A DNA stretch of 16,164 nucleotides from Chloroflexota bacterium (GTDB lineage Bacteria > Chloroflexota > Anaerolineae > Anaerolineales > Anaerolineaceae): contig JAJUJY010000098.1 in the NCBI GenBank assembly GCA_029265085.1, positions 1-16,164 of the forward strand, in the 5' to 3' direction. Under the pieces are notes generated by a model. That model did not search any database. It was not told where the DNA came from and was given only the letters and a program-made list of their open reading frames with translations. Of this stretch, positions 8,082 to 15,854 are shown in pieces (position 1 is the stretch's first letter; each line of letters starts with the position of its first letter). The translations under genes were made by a program, and so were the position numbers.

Positions 8082-8100
8082 ACTCAAATTTAAGCAGAAC

Positions 8101-8137
8101 AAGCCAGGTGATTTTCCAACCACCTGGCTTATTTATT
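8101..8137 (+). terminator. Intrinsic terminator after the response regulator
   Basis: A perfect 10-bp stem (8101-8110 AAGCCAGGTG with 8121-8130 CACCTGGCTT) with a 10-base loop, followed by a T-rich stretch (ATTTATTATT). It lies 20 bases past the stop codon at 8081. Confidence 0.82.
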
Positions 8138-8158
8138 ATTCCAAAATCACCTTATGAT
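8129..8158 (+). promoter_or_regulatory. Possible promoter of the DHA2 exporter
   Basis: The -10 candidate TATGAT (8153-8158) is good. The best -35 (TTATTT, 8129-8134, 18-base spacer) is weak and lies in the T-rich tail of the preceding terminator. It predicts a leader of about 30 bases with AAAGGA (8182-8187) upstream of the TTG start. Confidence 0.35.
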
Positions 8159-8195
8159 AGAATCAACAGACATTATTTATTAAAGGAATTTATCG

Positions 8196-9671
8196 TTGGC
8201 CGATCTACCAATCCAACAAAATCAAACTTCCAAATTCAAATGGCTGGCAATGCTGGGAATTGGTATGGGGGTGTTAATGGCAACCCTCGATTCAAGCATT
8301 GTTAATATTTCTTTACCGACATTAATGGAAGTATTTGGTGCAAAATTTTCCACCGTCCAGTGGGTGATATTGGCATACTCATTGATCATCACCTCTTTAA
8401 TGTTAGGTGCTGCTCGCCTTGGAGACATGGTGGATAAAAAGAAACTCTACCTGGGCGGATTGGCAACTTTCACTCTGGGGTCGCTGCTTTGTGCTTTAGC
8501 ACCAAACATCAACTGGTTGATCGGGTTTCGCGCAATACAAGGGCTTGGCGCAACATTTACCCAGGCATTAGGAGTTGCTATTATTACAGAGGTATTTCCT
8601 GCGAAAGAACGGGGAAAAGCTTTAGGGATTATTGGCAGCGTCGTTTCCACCGGAATTGCCCTCGGTCCGCCATTGGGTGGTTTAATCATTGGATCCATTG
8701 GCTGGCATTGGATTTTTCTGGTCAACATTCCTATCGGAATAATTGCATTGTGGATTGTCCAACGATTTGTGCCCCATTCCTTCTCTACCCGCCCCAACCA
8801 GAAATTTGACCTGGCTGGAGCATTAATCTTATTTGCCACTTTGATTTGTTACGCCGGGGGCATGACTGCTGGACAGAACATTGGTTTTTCAGCCAGCCTT
8901 ACCCAAATCCTCTTAGGCTCCGCGCTGGCAGGCTTGTTGATCTTTTTATGGGTTGAAAATCGCATCGACCAGCCAATGATCGACTTCAGTCTATTCCGTA
9001 ATGTCCTTTTTGGCATCAATCTTTTGATGGCCTTTCTGGTCTTTATAGTGATGGGCGGATTTTTCATCCTGCCATTTTATCTTGAACTGGTGCAAGGATA
9101 TCCAGCCCAGATGGTTGGTTTCTTACTGATGGCCAATCCCATTGCAATGGGATTGGTAGCGCCGCTGGCTGGCAGCTTATCCGACCGGTTTGGTTCCCGC
9201 GGAATTAGCCTGATTGGTTTGATCAGTATTGTCATCGGCGCATTAGCCCTAAGTACGCTTCGGGCTGGATTGTCACCCCTTGGATTCATCATTCGGTTTT
9301 TACCCATTGGCCTGGGCCTGGGTATGTTCCAATCGCCCAATAACAGCGCAATTATGGGATCTGCTCCCCGCGAACGACTAGGCATTGCATCAGGTTTGAT
9401 GACCCTTTCACGGACTCTGGGGCAAACTTCTGGCATTCCGCTTACCGGAGCATTGTTTACAGCGCAAGTACTGGCTTTTGCAGGGTTACCTGCTGGAACA
9501 GATATGGCTCAAGCCGGTTCAACAGCTTTGGTTACCGGAATTCAGGGCACTTTCCAAATTGCAGCCGGCTTTATTCTGGCATCCACCGCATTAGCTATAA
9601 CGGCATTGTGGATTGACACCCGGCGGAAGAAAAATTCGCCGCAGCAAGAATCAGTACAGGCAAACGATTAG
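8196..9671 (+). CDS. MFS transporter, DHA2 (EmrB/QacA) drug:H+ antiporter family, TTG start
   Basis: A 491-residue inner-membrane carrier of the 14-helix drug:proton antiporter family. Family motifs are clear: motif D1 (LDSSIVNISLPTL, residues 31-43), motif A (GAARLGDMVDKKK, about 71-83), motif B (FRAIQGLGATFTQ, 111-123, with the coupling Arg112) and antiporter motif C (GSVVSTGIALGPPLGG, 147-162). Hydrophobic segments continue to about residue 475, followed by a charged tail. These motifs indicate proton-driven export; the substrate cannot be inferred. The start is a TTG with AAAGGA 8 bases upstream; the first ATG in frame is at residue 19, inside helix 1, and is less likely. It is bounded by terminators on both sides, so it is probably monocistronic. 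The response regulator upstream is a candidate controller by position only. Confidence 0.88.
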   Translation: MADLPIQQNQTSKFKWLAMLGIGMGVLMATLDSSIVNISLPTLMEVFGAKFSTVQWVILAYSLIITSLMLGAARLGDMVDKKKLYLGGLATFTLGSLLCALAPNINWLIGFRAIQGLGATFTQALGVAIITEVFPAKERGKALGIIGSVVSTGIALGPPLGGLIIGSIGWHWIFLVNIPIGIIALWIVQRFVPHSFSTRPNQKFDLAGALILFATLICYAGGMTAGQNIGFSASLTQILLGSALAGLLIFLWVENRIDQPMIDFSLFRNVLFGINLLMAFLVFIVMGGFFILPFYLELVQGYPAQMVGFLLMANPIAMGLVAPLAGSLSDRFGSRGISLIGLISIVIGALALSTLRAGLSPLGFIIRFLPIGLGLGMFQSPNNSAIMGSAPRERLGIASGLMTLSRTLGQTSGIPLTGALFTAQVLAFAGLPAGTDMAQAGSTALVTGIQGTFQIAAGFILASTALAITALWIDTRRKKNSPQQESVQAND

Positions 9672-9704
9672 CCATTAATATTTACGCTAAACTTTATACG
9701 TCTC

Positions 9705-9738
9705 ATCCCGGCAGCTTGGTTTTCGCCGGGATTTTTTT
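9705..9738 (+). terminator. Intrinsic terminator after the DHA2 exporter
   Basis: A perfect 8-bp GC-rich stem (9705-9712 ATCCCGGC with 9725-9732 GCCGGGAT), a 12-base loop and a following run of T (9732-9738). It lies 33 bases past the exporter stop codon. Confidence 0.85.
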
Positions 9739-9743
9739 ATACT
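9716..9743 (+). promoter_or_regulatory. Promoter of the 74-aa/156-aa gene pair, overlapping a terminator
   Basis: TTGGTT (9716-9721) and TATACT (9738-9743) are 16 bases apart. The -35 lies in the loop of the preceding terminator hairpin and the -10 at the end of its T-run. The predicted transcript starts near 9750, leaving a short leader with a strong GGAGG site. Confidence 0.45.
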
Positions 9744-9773
9744 TTACTTGAGAGGCACTATTCGGAGGTAAAA

Positions 9774-9998
9774 ATGAATGAAATAACACAGAGTGATATT
9801 CGGCGGCTGCTAAAAACATTTGGAGTAAAAGCAGACGATACGATCATGCACCACCTGACAGACCACCCAGAAATTCAATCATTAAAAATACGCATCCGCT
9901 TAGAAGATGATACGGATTACAGCCAATACCCGGAACTTTTACCGCTTGCTTTTGAAATCAGCGGAGAAGTAAAGCGCGGAGAAGATGAGAGAGGATAA
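9774..9998 (+). CDS. Hypothetical 74-aa protein, first gene of a two-gene cassette
   Basis: I do not recognise this protein. It is small, acidic and soluble: an N-terminal helical part (about 1-30, ITQSDIRRLLKTFGVKADD, which reads like a short helix-turn-helix-like or dimerisation segment), then a beta-like stretch (QSLKIRIRLEDDTDY, 35-49) and a charged tail. There is no signal peptide, membrane segment or cysteine. A textbook ribosome-binding site (GGAGG, 5 bases before the ATG) supports real translation. Its last 14 bases overlap the start of the next gene, so the two are translationally coupled and probably work together. Confidence that it is a gene is high; function unknown. Confidence 0.75.
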   Translation: MNEITQSDIRRLLKTFGVKADDTIMHHLTDHPEIQSLKIRIRLEDDTDYSQYPELLPLAFEISGEVKRGEDERG

Positions 9999-10455
9999 TT
10001 TTCCTTCTGTTACCGGCGTAAATCTTTTACGCCAGACCGTCCATTTCCCAAAAGATCTGCCTGCCAGATTCAATTTACTTTTGATTCCATTTTTTCAATA
10101 TCAGCAGCAATCGGTTAACACCTGGATTCCCACGGCACAAAGATTAGAAGCCAGCGAAATTGAATTCACCTATTTTGAGCTTCCAACCATCCGCAAGATG
10201 AATCCCCTAAATCAATTCTTTATCAATGAAGGCATGCGAGCAGGGATTCCTAACCAACATTCACGAGAACATACGATAACCCTTTACCTGGATAAAGCAG
10301 CTTTCAGACAAGCACTCCGCATTGATAACGAAGACGAAATTACGATCTTGTTGGTATCCCGCAGCGGTCAAATCCTCTGGCGCACAACTGGCAATTACAC
10401 AAAAGAAAAAGAGCAGGCTTTACAGCAAATTTTAGAACAAACCACAATTGTTTGA
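9985..10455 (+). CDS. Cysteine-free thioredoxin-like / ATP10-like protein
   Basis: A 156-residue soluble protein with the layout of a thioredoxin-like fold: strand RFNLLLIPF (28-36), helix QSVNTWIPTAQRLEA (42-56), strand EFTYFELP (60-67), then GMRAGIP (83-89), strand TITLYLDK (97-104), FRQALRI (107-113), strand ITILLVSRSGQILWRTTG (119-136) and a C-terminal helix. The GMRAGIP, ITLYLDK and FRxAL elements with a final LWRxxG strand resemble bacterial relatives of the mitochondrial ATP synthase assembly factor ATP10; this is from memory of the family. It has no cysteine at all, and PFFQYQQ stands where CxxC would be, so it cannot be a thiol redox enzyme. No signal peptide or membrane anchor. GGAG lies 4 bases before the ATG. 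It overlaps the 74-aa gene by 14 bases. Role unknown. Confidence 0.78.
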   Translation: MREDNFPSVTGVNLLRQTVHFPKDLPARFNLLLIPFFQYQQQSVNTWIPTAQRLEASEIEFTYFELPTIRKMNPLNQFFINEGMRAGIPNQHSREHTITLYLDKAAFRQALRIDNEDEITILLVSRSGQILWRTTGNYTKEKEQALQQILEQTTIV

Positions 10456-10490
10456 GCTAGCGAACAAATCACCCAATCTCGGTTTGCTGC

Positions 10491-10513
10491 CATGAACATG
10501 CACTGTTCTCATG
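10491..10513. promoter_or_regulatory. Possible operator dyad upstream of the FSR-type carrier
   Basis: CATGAACA and TGTTCTCATG face each other around a 5-base centre (core arms GAACA 10494-10498 and TGTTC 10504-10508; one unpaired T in the right arm). It overlaps the -35 area of the promoter ending at 10539, a typical place for a repressor. The regulator is not known. Confidence 0.4.
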
Positions 10514-10539
10514 TCTGATTGGAATTGGTTTAGTATAAT
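10511..10539 (+). promoter_or_regulatory. Promoter of the FSR-type MFS carrier
   Basis: A perfect -10 TATAAT is at 10534-10539. The -35 position (10511-10516, ATGTCT) matches poorly, which fits a regulated promoter. The transcript would start near 10546, about 35 bases before the ATG. Confidence 0.5.
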
Positions 10540-10580
10540 CACACACAGCGCAACCAAAATCTAAGTTCCAGGAAGATATC

Positions 10581-11747
10581 ATGGCCGTTCAAGAACACGC
10601 TGAAGAAAAACCCTTTGTAGCTGACCGGGTTGCTACGATTGCCGCCGGACATGCAGTGCATGATACCTATGCCGCATTTTTATCCTCTCTGCTGCCTGTT
10701 CTGATTCAAAATTTTTCACTGATCAAGACACAGGCAGGGCTCCTTTCCGTATTTACCCAGGCACCATCATTAATTCAACCTTATATTGGTTATCTGGCTG
10801 ACCGGGTGAATTTGCGCTGGATGGTCATCCTGGCACCCGGAATTACTGCAACCATGATGAGCTTACTTGGAATTGCTCCAAGCTATGCAGTAGCTGCATT
10901 TTTGCTACTGATCGTCGGAATAAGCTCGGCAGCCTTTCATGCGATCGCGCCAGTCATGGCAGGGAGATTATCTGGCGAACGTTTGGGTTTGGGAATGAGC
11001 TTCTGGATGGTCGGCGGAGAACTTGGCCGAACCTTGGGACCGTTGGTCATTGTCACCACGCTGCAATATGTCCCAATCCAAGGCACACCCTTGTTAATGG
11101 TTGCAGGGTGGCTGACATCCATCATTTTGTATAGCCGGCTCAGAGATGTTTCTAACCATATTCCCCACAATAGTCAGTCCGTTTCCTGGTTATCTGCATT
11201 AAAAACAATGCGCCCGGTTTTGTTGCCGCTGTCTGGAGTTATGATCTTCCGGTCGTTTGCAGCAATAGGCGTAGTGACGTTCTTACCGACCTTCATAACA
11301 GAGCAAGGCGGCAACTTATGGTTTGCGGGTGCATCGTTATCCTTATTAGAAGCTGCCGGTGTAGCCGGAGCATTCCTTGGCGGCTCAATCAGTGACCGGA
11401 TTGGCAGACGACCTATTTTGAGCATCTCCCTACTGGGAACAGCCGGCTTCCTGGCCGCTTTTTTGTTGGTCAATAACTGGCTGCAATTCCCCGTTTTATT
11501 AGGATTGGGCTTCACCATGCTTTCAGTGACGCCTGCGATGATGGCAGCTGTCCAGGAAAGTTTCCCAGATTCTCGCGCACTGGCAAACGGGGTTTTCATG
11601 GCCGTCAACTTTCTGGCAACATCCGTAGCCGTGATTCTGGTTGGCGCAGCAGGAGATCTGTTTGGATTGCGGACCGCCTATTGGATCTGCAGTGGAATTG
11701 CTCTTATTGGGCTGCCTTTTGTATTTCTACTACCCAAGAAAAAGTAA
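10581..11747 (+). CDS. MFS transporter, fosmidomycin-resistance (FSR)-like family
   Basis: A 388-residue inner-membrane carrier with about 12 hydrophobic segments. The N-terminus has the FSR-type pattern GHAVHDTYAAFLSSLLPVL (residues 23-41; His24 and Asp28), and both halves carry an MFS motif A: GYLADRVNLRW at 70-80 and GSISDRIGRRP in the second half (about 269-279). FSR-type carriers are usually proton-driven exporters; the family also contains members of unknown substrate, so fosmidomycin export is not claimed. AGGAAG (10570-10575) lies 5 bases before the ATG. It has its own promoter with a perfect -10, and an operator-like dyad above it, so expression may be substrate-responsive. It sits 125 bases after the thioredoxin-like gene with no clear terminator between, so some read-through is possible. 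Confidence 0.83.
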   Translation: MAVQEHAEEKPFVADRVATIAAGHAVHDTYAAFLSSLLPVLIQNFSLIKTQAGLLSVFTQAPSLIQPYIGYLADRVNLRWMVILAPGITATMMSLLGIAPSYAVAAFLLLIVGISSAAFHAIAPVMAGRLSGERLGLGMSFWMVGGELGRTLGPLVIVTTLQYVPIQGTPLLMVAGWLTSIILYSRLRDVSNHIPHNSQSVSWLSALKTMRPVLLPLSGVMIFRSFAAIGVVTFLPTFITEQGGNLWFAGASLSLLEAAGVAGAFLGGSISDRIGRRPILSISLLGTAGFLAAFLLVNNWLQFPVLLGLGFTMLSVTPAMMAAVQESFPDSRALANGVFMAVNFLATSVAVILVGAAGDLFGLRTAYWICSGIALIGLPFVFLLPKKK

Positions 11748-11755
11748 ATGATAAG

Positions 11756-11779
11756 CAAACTGGTCATTTGGGCAGTTTG
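11756..11779 (+). terminator. Weak terminator-like hairpin after the FSR-type carrier
   Basis: A 7-bp stem (CAAACTG 11756-11762 with CAGTTTG 11773-11779) with a 10-base loop, 8 bases past the stop codon. It is AT-rich and has no clear T-run behind it, so termination would be weak. Confidence 0.35.
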
Positions 11780-11830
11780 TATTGAGCTGAATTCGCGGTA
11801 CCATCTAGGCAACCAATGGATATAAAATCC

Positions 11831-11886
11831 AAATCGTTATCGTAAAACGATTTCTATGAAATAGACAGCAAACATCATCTTTGCTG
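11831..11886 (+). promoter_or_regulatory. Tandem hairpins upstream of the M16C peptidase
   Basis: The 177-base gap before the peptidase holds two consecutive inverted repeats: AAATCGTT/AACGATTT (11831-11838 with 11846-11853, 7-base loop) and CAGCAAA/TTTGCTG (11866-11872 with 11880-11886, 7-base loop). A possible -10 TATAAA at 11821-11826, with no good -35, would put both in the RNA leader. They could be operators or RNA stems; no known riboswitch is recognisable. Confidence 0.35.
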
Positions 11887-11924
11887 CAAACAAAAAATCT
11901 GTTTCCAAAAACAAAGAGGAAAAA

Positions 11925-14837
11925 ATGACCATTCTTCATGGATTTGAACTTCTCCAGGACCGTAACATTCTCGAATTAAATACCCGAGCCCGCTATTGGC
12001 GGCACATCCGCACTGGTGCTGAATTATTATCATTAGAAAACCAGGACGAAAACAAAGTTTTTAGCATCACATTCCGGACCCCGCCGGCCAATTCCACGGG
12101 TATTGCTCATATCATGGAGCATTCCGTATTATGTGGTTCTGATAAATATCCGGTACGTGAGCCATTTGTTGAGTTGATGAAAGGATCGCTCAACACCTTC
12201 TTAAATGCTTTCACCTTTCCCGACAAAACATCCTATCCAGTTGCCAGCACGAACCTGAAGGATTTTTACAACTTAATTGATGTTTACCTGGATGCTGTTT
12301 TTCACCCGCTGAACACACAATTCACGTTATATCAGGAAGGCTGGCATTATGAACTTGAAAATCCTGAGGATCCGCTGGCCTTTAAAGGCATTGTATTCAA
12401 TGAAATGAAAGGTGCTTATTCCAATCCCGACTCAGTCTTAACCGAAGAAAGCCAACACCTTCTCTTTCCAGATAACACCTACAACCTGGATTCGGGTGGT
12501 AATCCGGCGGTTATTCCGGATTTAACGTACCAGCAGTTTCAGGATTTCCACCAAACCTTTTACCATCCCTCCAATTCACGTATTTTCTTCTATGGTGACG
12601 ATGATCCGGATATGCGCCTGAAACGAATGGATGAAGAACTCAGCCGTTTTGAAAAGATTGAAGTAAATTCCCGGGTTTCTCTACAAAAACAATTTAAAGA
12701 ACCTCAATCGAAAGTTGCAGCCTTTGACAGCGGAGATGATCCGGAAGCAAAAGCCCAGGTTTCTGTCAACTGGATGTTGGAAGAAGCCGGTGATGTTGAA
12801 TTAGATCTTGGCTTAAGTATTCTCCAGCACATTCTGATTGGCACACCTGCTTCAAAGCTGCGCAAGGTATTGATCGAGTCGGGATTAGGCGAAGACTTAA
12901 CCGGTGTTGGTTACGAAGAAAATTACCGGCAGCGCATATTCTCTACCGGATTGAAAGGGGTTGAGGTCGCCCAAACCAGCAAAGTAGAACCGCTGATCCT
13001 GGAAACATTAGCACACATGGTAAAAGACGGTATCGACGCAGAAGCGATAGCCGCAGCAATGAACACCATTGAATTCCAACTGCGTGAAAATAATACCGGT
13101 GCGTTTCCGCGCGGGCTGGTTTTACTACTACGCAGCCTGACCTCCTGGTTATATGAAAAAGACCCAATTGAACCCCTGGCATTTGAAACCCCATTAAACG
13201 CAATCAAAGCTCGCCTGGCATCTGGTGAGAAATACTTTGAGAACTTAATCCAACACTATCTGATCGACAACACGCACCGGCTGAGCGTTATCTTGCAGCC
13301 AGATGCACAATTAGGTCAAAAACGAGCCGCAGCAGAACGTGAACGCCTGGATAAAGCCAAAGTAGAAATGACTGCGGACCAAATCCAGCAGATAATCACT
13401 ACCACGCGCGACCTTAAACACCGCCAGGAAACACCGGATACCCCAGAAGCGCTGGCAACCATTCCCGTTTTACAGCGGTCCGATTTGGACAAACACGGGA
13501 AAAATATCCCCTCAGAGGTCATTTCTGAAGGAGATGCAAAAATCCTCTTTCATGATATTTTCACCAACGGTATTACCTACCTGGATTTAGGCTTCAATTT
13601 ACACACCTTGCCGCAAGAATGGCTGCCCTATTTGCCCATTTTCTCCCGCGCTCTCTTAGAAACCGGCACCGATAAACTCGATTTTGTGGGAATGCTTCAA
13701 AAAATTGGGCAAAAAACCGGAGGAATTCATCCAACCACATTGACATCCGCGGTACGTAATTCTGAGCAAGGAGTTGCCTGGCTCTTCCTCCGCGGGAAAG
13801 CAATGCATTCACAAACCGGTGATTTACTTGATATTCTCTATGAGGTGCTGAGCAGTGCCCGCTTAGACAACCAGGAACGGATCCGCCAAATCGCAATGGA
13901 AGAAAAGGCTGGATTGGAATCAAACATGGTAGAGATGGGCCATCGCGTGATTAACGGTCGTTTGCGCGCCCGGTTTAATGAAGCAGACATGGCCTCCGAA
14001 CAAATGGGCGGGGTCAGCCAGCTCTTCTTTATTCGAGACCTGATCAAGAAGATGGATCAAAACTGGCCGGAAATTCAACAAACCCTGGAATCCATTCGCA
14101 GCACCCTACTCCGGCAGGGAGCCATGCTTTGCAATCTCACCCTCGATCAGGCCGGGTTTGATTCAATTCGCAAACCCATTCATGAATTCTTAGCCAAATT
14201 CCCTCAAGGTAGCACTGCATCCACCCAATGGAAACTTGCAGAACTGCCAAAAGCTGAAGGATTAACCTTACCAGCCCAGGTGAATTATGTCGGCAAGGGC
14301 ATCAACCTGTACAATTCAGGATACCAGATGCACGGATCAGCCATTGCGATCCTCCCCTACCTGCGCAATACCTGGTTATGGGAAAAAATTCGCGTTCAAG
14401 GCGGGGCATACGGCGGGTTCTGCGTGTTCGACCGGCAATCCGGCGTGTTTAACTTCCTTTCATACCGTGATCCGAACCTGCAATCCTCTCTGGATATCTA
14501 TGATCAAACCAGCCAATTCCTTCAAAACCTTGAACTAAGTGACGCGGAATTGACCAAAGCCATCATCACAGCCATCGGTGAAATTGATGACTACCAGCTG
14601 CCGGATGCCAAAGGGTACACATCCCTCATTCGCTATCTGGTAGGAATTAGTGATGAGGAACGCCAGCAAATACGCGAGCAGGTCTTATCCACCACGATAA
14701 ACAACTTCCGTCAGCTCGGAAAAGCACTTGAATCCATTAAAACTGAAGGTGCGGTTGTCATTTTGGGATCAGCGGACGCAATCACGGCCAGCAACCTCGA
14801 AAAAGGCGACTGGTTAACCGTGACCAAAGTACTATAA
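11925..14837 (+). CDS. PreP/HypA-like zinc metallopeptidase, peptidase family M16C
   Basis: A 970-residue peptidase, the usual length for the presequence-protease (PreP/Cym1/HypA) branch of M16. The inverted zinc motif HxxEH is His62, Glu65, His66 (AHIMEHSVLCGS), and the distal zinc ligand is Glu160 in VFNEMKGAYSNPD. The C-terminal half carries the substrate-contacting Arg823 and Tyr829 (RVQGGAYGG). A charged hinge near 465-515 joins the two halves, which enclose the chamber where unfolded peptides of modest length are degraded. No signal peptide, so it should act in the cytoplasm. AGAGGA lies about 4 bases before the ATG. It ends in a terminator shared with the convergent ECF gene. With the Opp importer and the S9 peptidase it would help break imported or spent peptides to amino acids; that link is inferred. 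Confidence 0.93.
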   Translation: MTILHGFELLQDRNILELNTRARYWRHIRTGAELLSLENQDENKVFSITFRTPPANSTGIAHIMEHSVLCGSDKYPVREPFVELMKGSLNTFLNAFTFPDKTSYPVASTNLKDFYNLIDVYLDAVFHPLNTQFTLYQEGWHYELENPEDPLAFKGIVFNEMKGAYSNPDSVLTEESQHLLFPDNTYNLDSGGNPAVIPDLTYQQFQDFHQTFYHPSNSRIFFYGDDDPDMRLKRMDEELSRFEKIEVNSRVSLQKQFKEPQSKVAAFDSGDDPEAKAQVSVNWMLEEAGDVELDLGLSILQHILIGTPASKLRKVLIESGLGEDLTGVGYEENYRQRIFSTGLKGVEVAQTSKVEPLILETLAHMVKDGIDAEAIAAAMNTIEFQLRENNTGAFPRGLVLLLRSLTSWLYEKDPIEPLAFETPLNAIKARLASGEKYFENLIQHYLIDNTHRLSVILQPDAQLGQKRAAAERERLDKAKVEMTADQIQQIITTTRDLKHRQETPDTPEALATIPVLQRSDLDKHGKNIPSEVISEGDAKILFHDIFTNGITYLDLGFNLHTLPQEWLPYLPIFSRALLETGTDKLDFVGMLQKIGQKTGGIHPTTLTSAVRNSEQGVAWLFLRGKAMHSQTGDLLDILYEVLSSARLDNQERIRQIAMEEKAGLESNMVEMGHRVINGRLRARFNEADMASEQMGGVSQLFFIRDLIKKMDQNWPEIQQTLESIRSTLLRQGAMLCNLTLDQAGFDSIRKPIHEFLAKFPQGSTASTQWKLAELPKAEGLTLPAQVNYVGKGINLYNSGYQMHGSAIAILPYLRNTWLWEKIRVQGGAYGGFCVFDRQSGVFNFLSYRDPNLQSSLDIYDQTSQFLQNLELSDAELTKAIITAIGEIDDYQLPDAKGYTSLIRYLVGISDEERQQIREQVLSTTINNFRQLGKALESIKTEGAVVILGSADAITASNLEKGDWLTVTKVL

Positions 14838-14854
14838 CGTCCATTTTGAATCAA

Positions 14855-14892
14855 AATGCCTCTGGAAAACCAAACCAGAGGCATTAATTTTT
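14855..14892. terminator. Bidirectional terminator between the M16C gene and ecfT
   Basis: An 11-bp stem (14855-14865 with 14875-14885, core TGCCTCTGG/CCAGAGGCA) has a T-rich flank on the plus strand (TTAATTTTTAA) and TTTTG on the minus strand. It lies between two convergent genes and can serve both. An overlapping perfect 8-base inverted repeat (14842-14849 with 14851-14858) sits on its left. Confidence 0.8.
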
Positions 14893-14909
14893 AATATTTC
14901 CAGGCAAAA

Positions 14910-15788
14910 TTAGAGGATTGCAGTCGCCATATCAATCAAGAATTGCGGTACCCAGAACTTGCCAATCCCATATAAAGACAAAGCGATCGAAACCATCAAC
15001 ATCACGATACCAGCCACAACCAATACCCGGTCGCGGGTACGATAATGAAGTTGTTCCAACCAGGTGCGCGGACCTACGCCAAAAGCGCGCAAATCCATCG
15101 CATCAATAATATCCTCGCTGCCAACAATCGCATGGATCGTGACCGGAACAATTAATGGTGCCAGTTTACGCACCTGGGCAAATAATCCACCGGAAAGCTT
15201 TTCGATTTCATATCCGCGGGCTCGCTGGGCATCCATTGTCAGTTGGAAGTCGCGCCCAAATGAAGGGATAAAGCGCATGGTTAAATCCATGCCATAGGCC
15301 ACTTTATCCGGTAATCCAAGACCTCGAAAGGTGATTCCATAATGTGCCGGATTCAATGAATACGGGATCAAAATTGTCATACTGGCCAGTGAAAACACGC
15401 GGAAAAGCATCGAAACGGCATACATGATCCTTTCCGCTGAAATGATCAAAGTAGGTGTCCACCCAAATATCTTAAAACCAGCCTGGAGACGAGTTAACAA
15501 ATGCTCCTGGGCATACAATTCCATCCCGCCGCGGCCGGTTAAGAAGGTCAAAAAAGAAAAGAAGAGAATAAATCCGCCAATAAAAATCCAGGCTCGCTTC
15601 ATTTCTTGCCACTTAATCCCGGAGGTAAAAATGACCAACAAAGCGATACCGAATAAGACCAGTAAAAAGCGAAGATCCCAGAATAAAATCGTACAGGCAA
15701 TGTAACAAATGAAAAAGATGATCCAGGCCCGCGGATCAAAACTCTGGATGAGTGATTTTCGCTTTTGATAACGCCAGGTTACCAGCAT
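14910..15788 (-). CDS. ecfT: ECF transporter transmembrane coupling protein (EcfT, CbiQ/YkoC-like)
   Basis: A 292-residue inner-membrane protein that joins the substrate-binding S component to the ATPases of an energy-coupling-factor vitamin or micronutrient importer. Hydrophobic segments lie near 21-55, 67-84, 122-142 and 255-275. The two coupling motifs that contact the ATPases are present: Ala-Arg-Gly within DAQRARGYE (186-194) and the variant RAFG (234-237) in the second motif. GAGGG lies a few bases before the ATG. It follows the S-component gene by 66 bases in the same direction, so the two form one operon. No ATPase gene follows; any EcfA must lie to the right of the window or elsewhere. 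The substrate cannot be deduced. Confidence 0.87.
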   Translation of the reverse strand: MLVTWRYQKRKSLIQSFDPRAWIIFFICYIACTILFWDLRFLLVLFGIALLVIFTSGIKWQEMKRAWIFIGGFILFFSFLTFLTGRGGMELYAQEHLLTRLQAGFKIFGWTPTLIISAERIMYAVSMLFRVFSLASMTILIPYSLNPAHYGITFRGLGLPDKVAYGMDLTMRFIPSFGRDFQLTMDAQRARGYEIEKLSGGLFAQVRKLAPLIVPVTIHAIVGSEDIIDAMDLRAFGVGPRTWLEQLHYRTRDRVLVVAGIVMLMVSIALSLYGIGKFWVPQFLIDMATAIL

Positions 15789-15810
15789 GAAACCCTCGAA
15801 TTTCTTTTCT

Positions 15811-15835
15811 GGAGGCCGAGGGATCCCCGGCCTCC
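15811..15835 (-). repeat. GC-rich palindrome between the S component and ecfT
   Basis: GGAGGCCG (15811-15818) pairs with CGGCCTCC (15828-15835), and the inner GGGATCCC (15820-15827) is itself palindromic, with one bulged A. It lies in the 66-base gap of an otherwise continuous operon. There is no T-run, so it is more likely an RNA stabiliser or processing site than a terminator. Confidence 0.5.
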
Positions 15836-15854
15836 CAATCTAAAAACGAATGAA

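Noticed and set aside
8108..8305. Short plus-strand frame overlapping the DHA2 start
   Set aside because: It starts inside the terminator loop and conflicts with the clear transporter frame.
10494..10508. LexA (SOS) box reading of GAACA...TGTTC
   Set aside because: The Gram-positive type box needs GAAC-N4-GTTC; here the spacing is N7, so it is called only a generic dyad.
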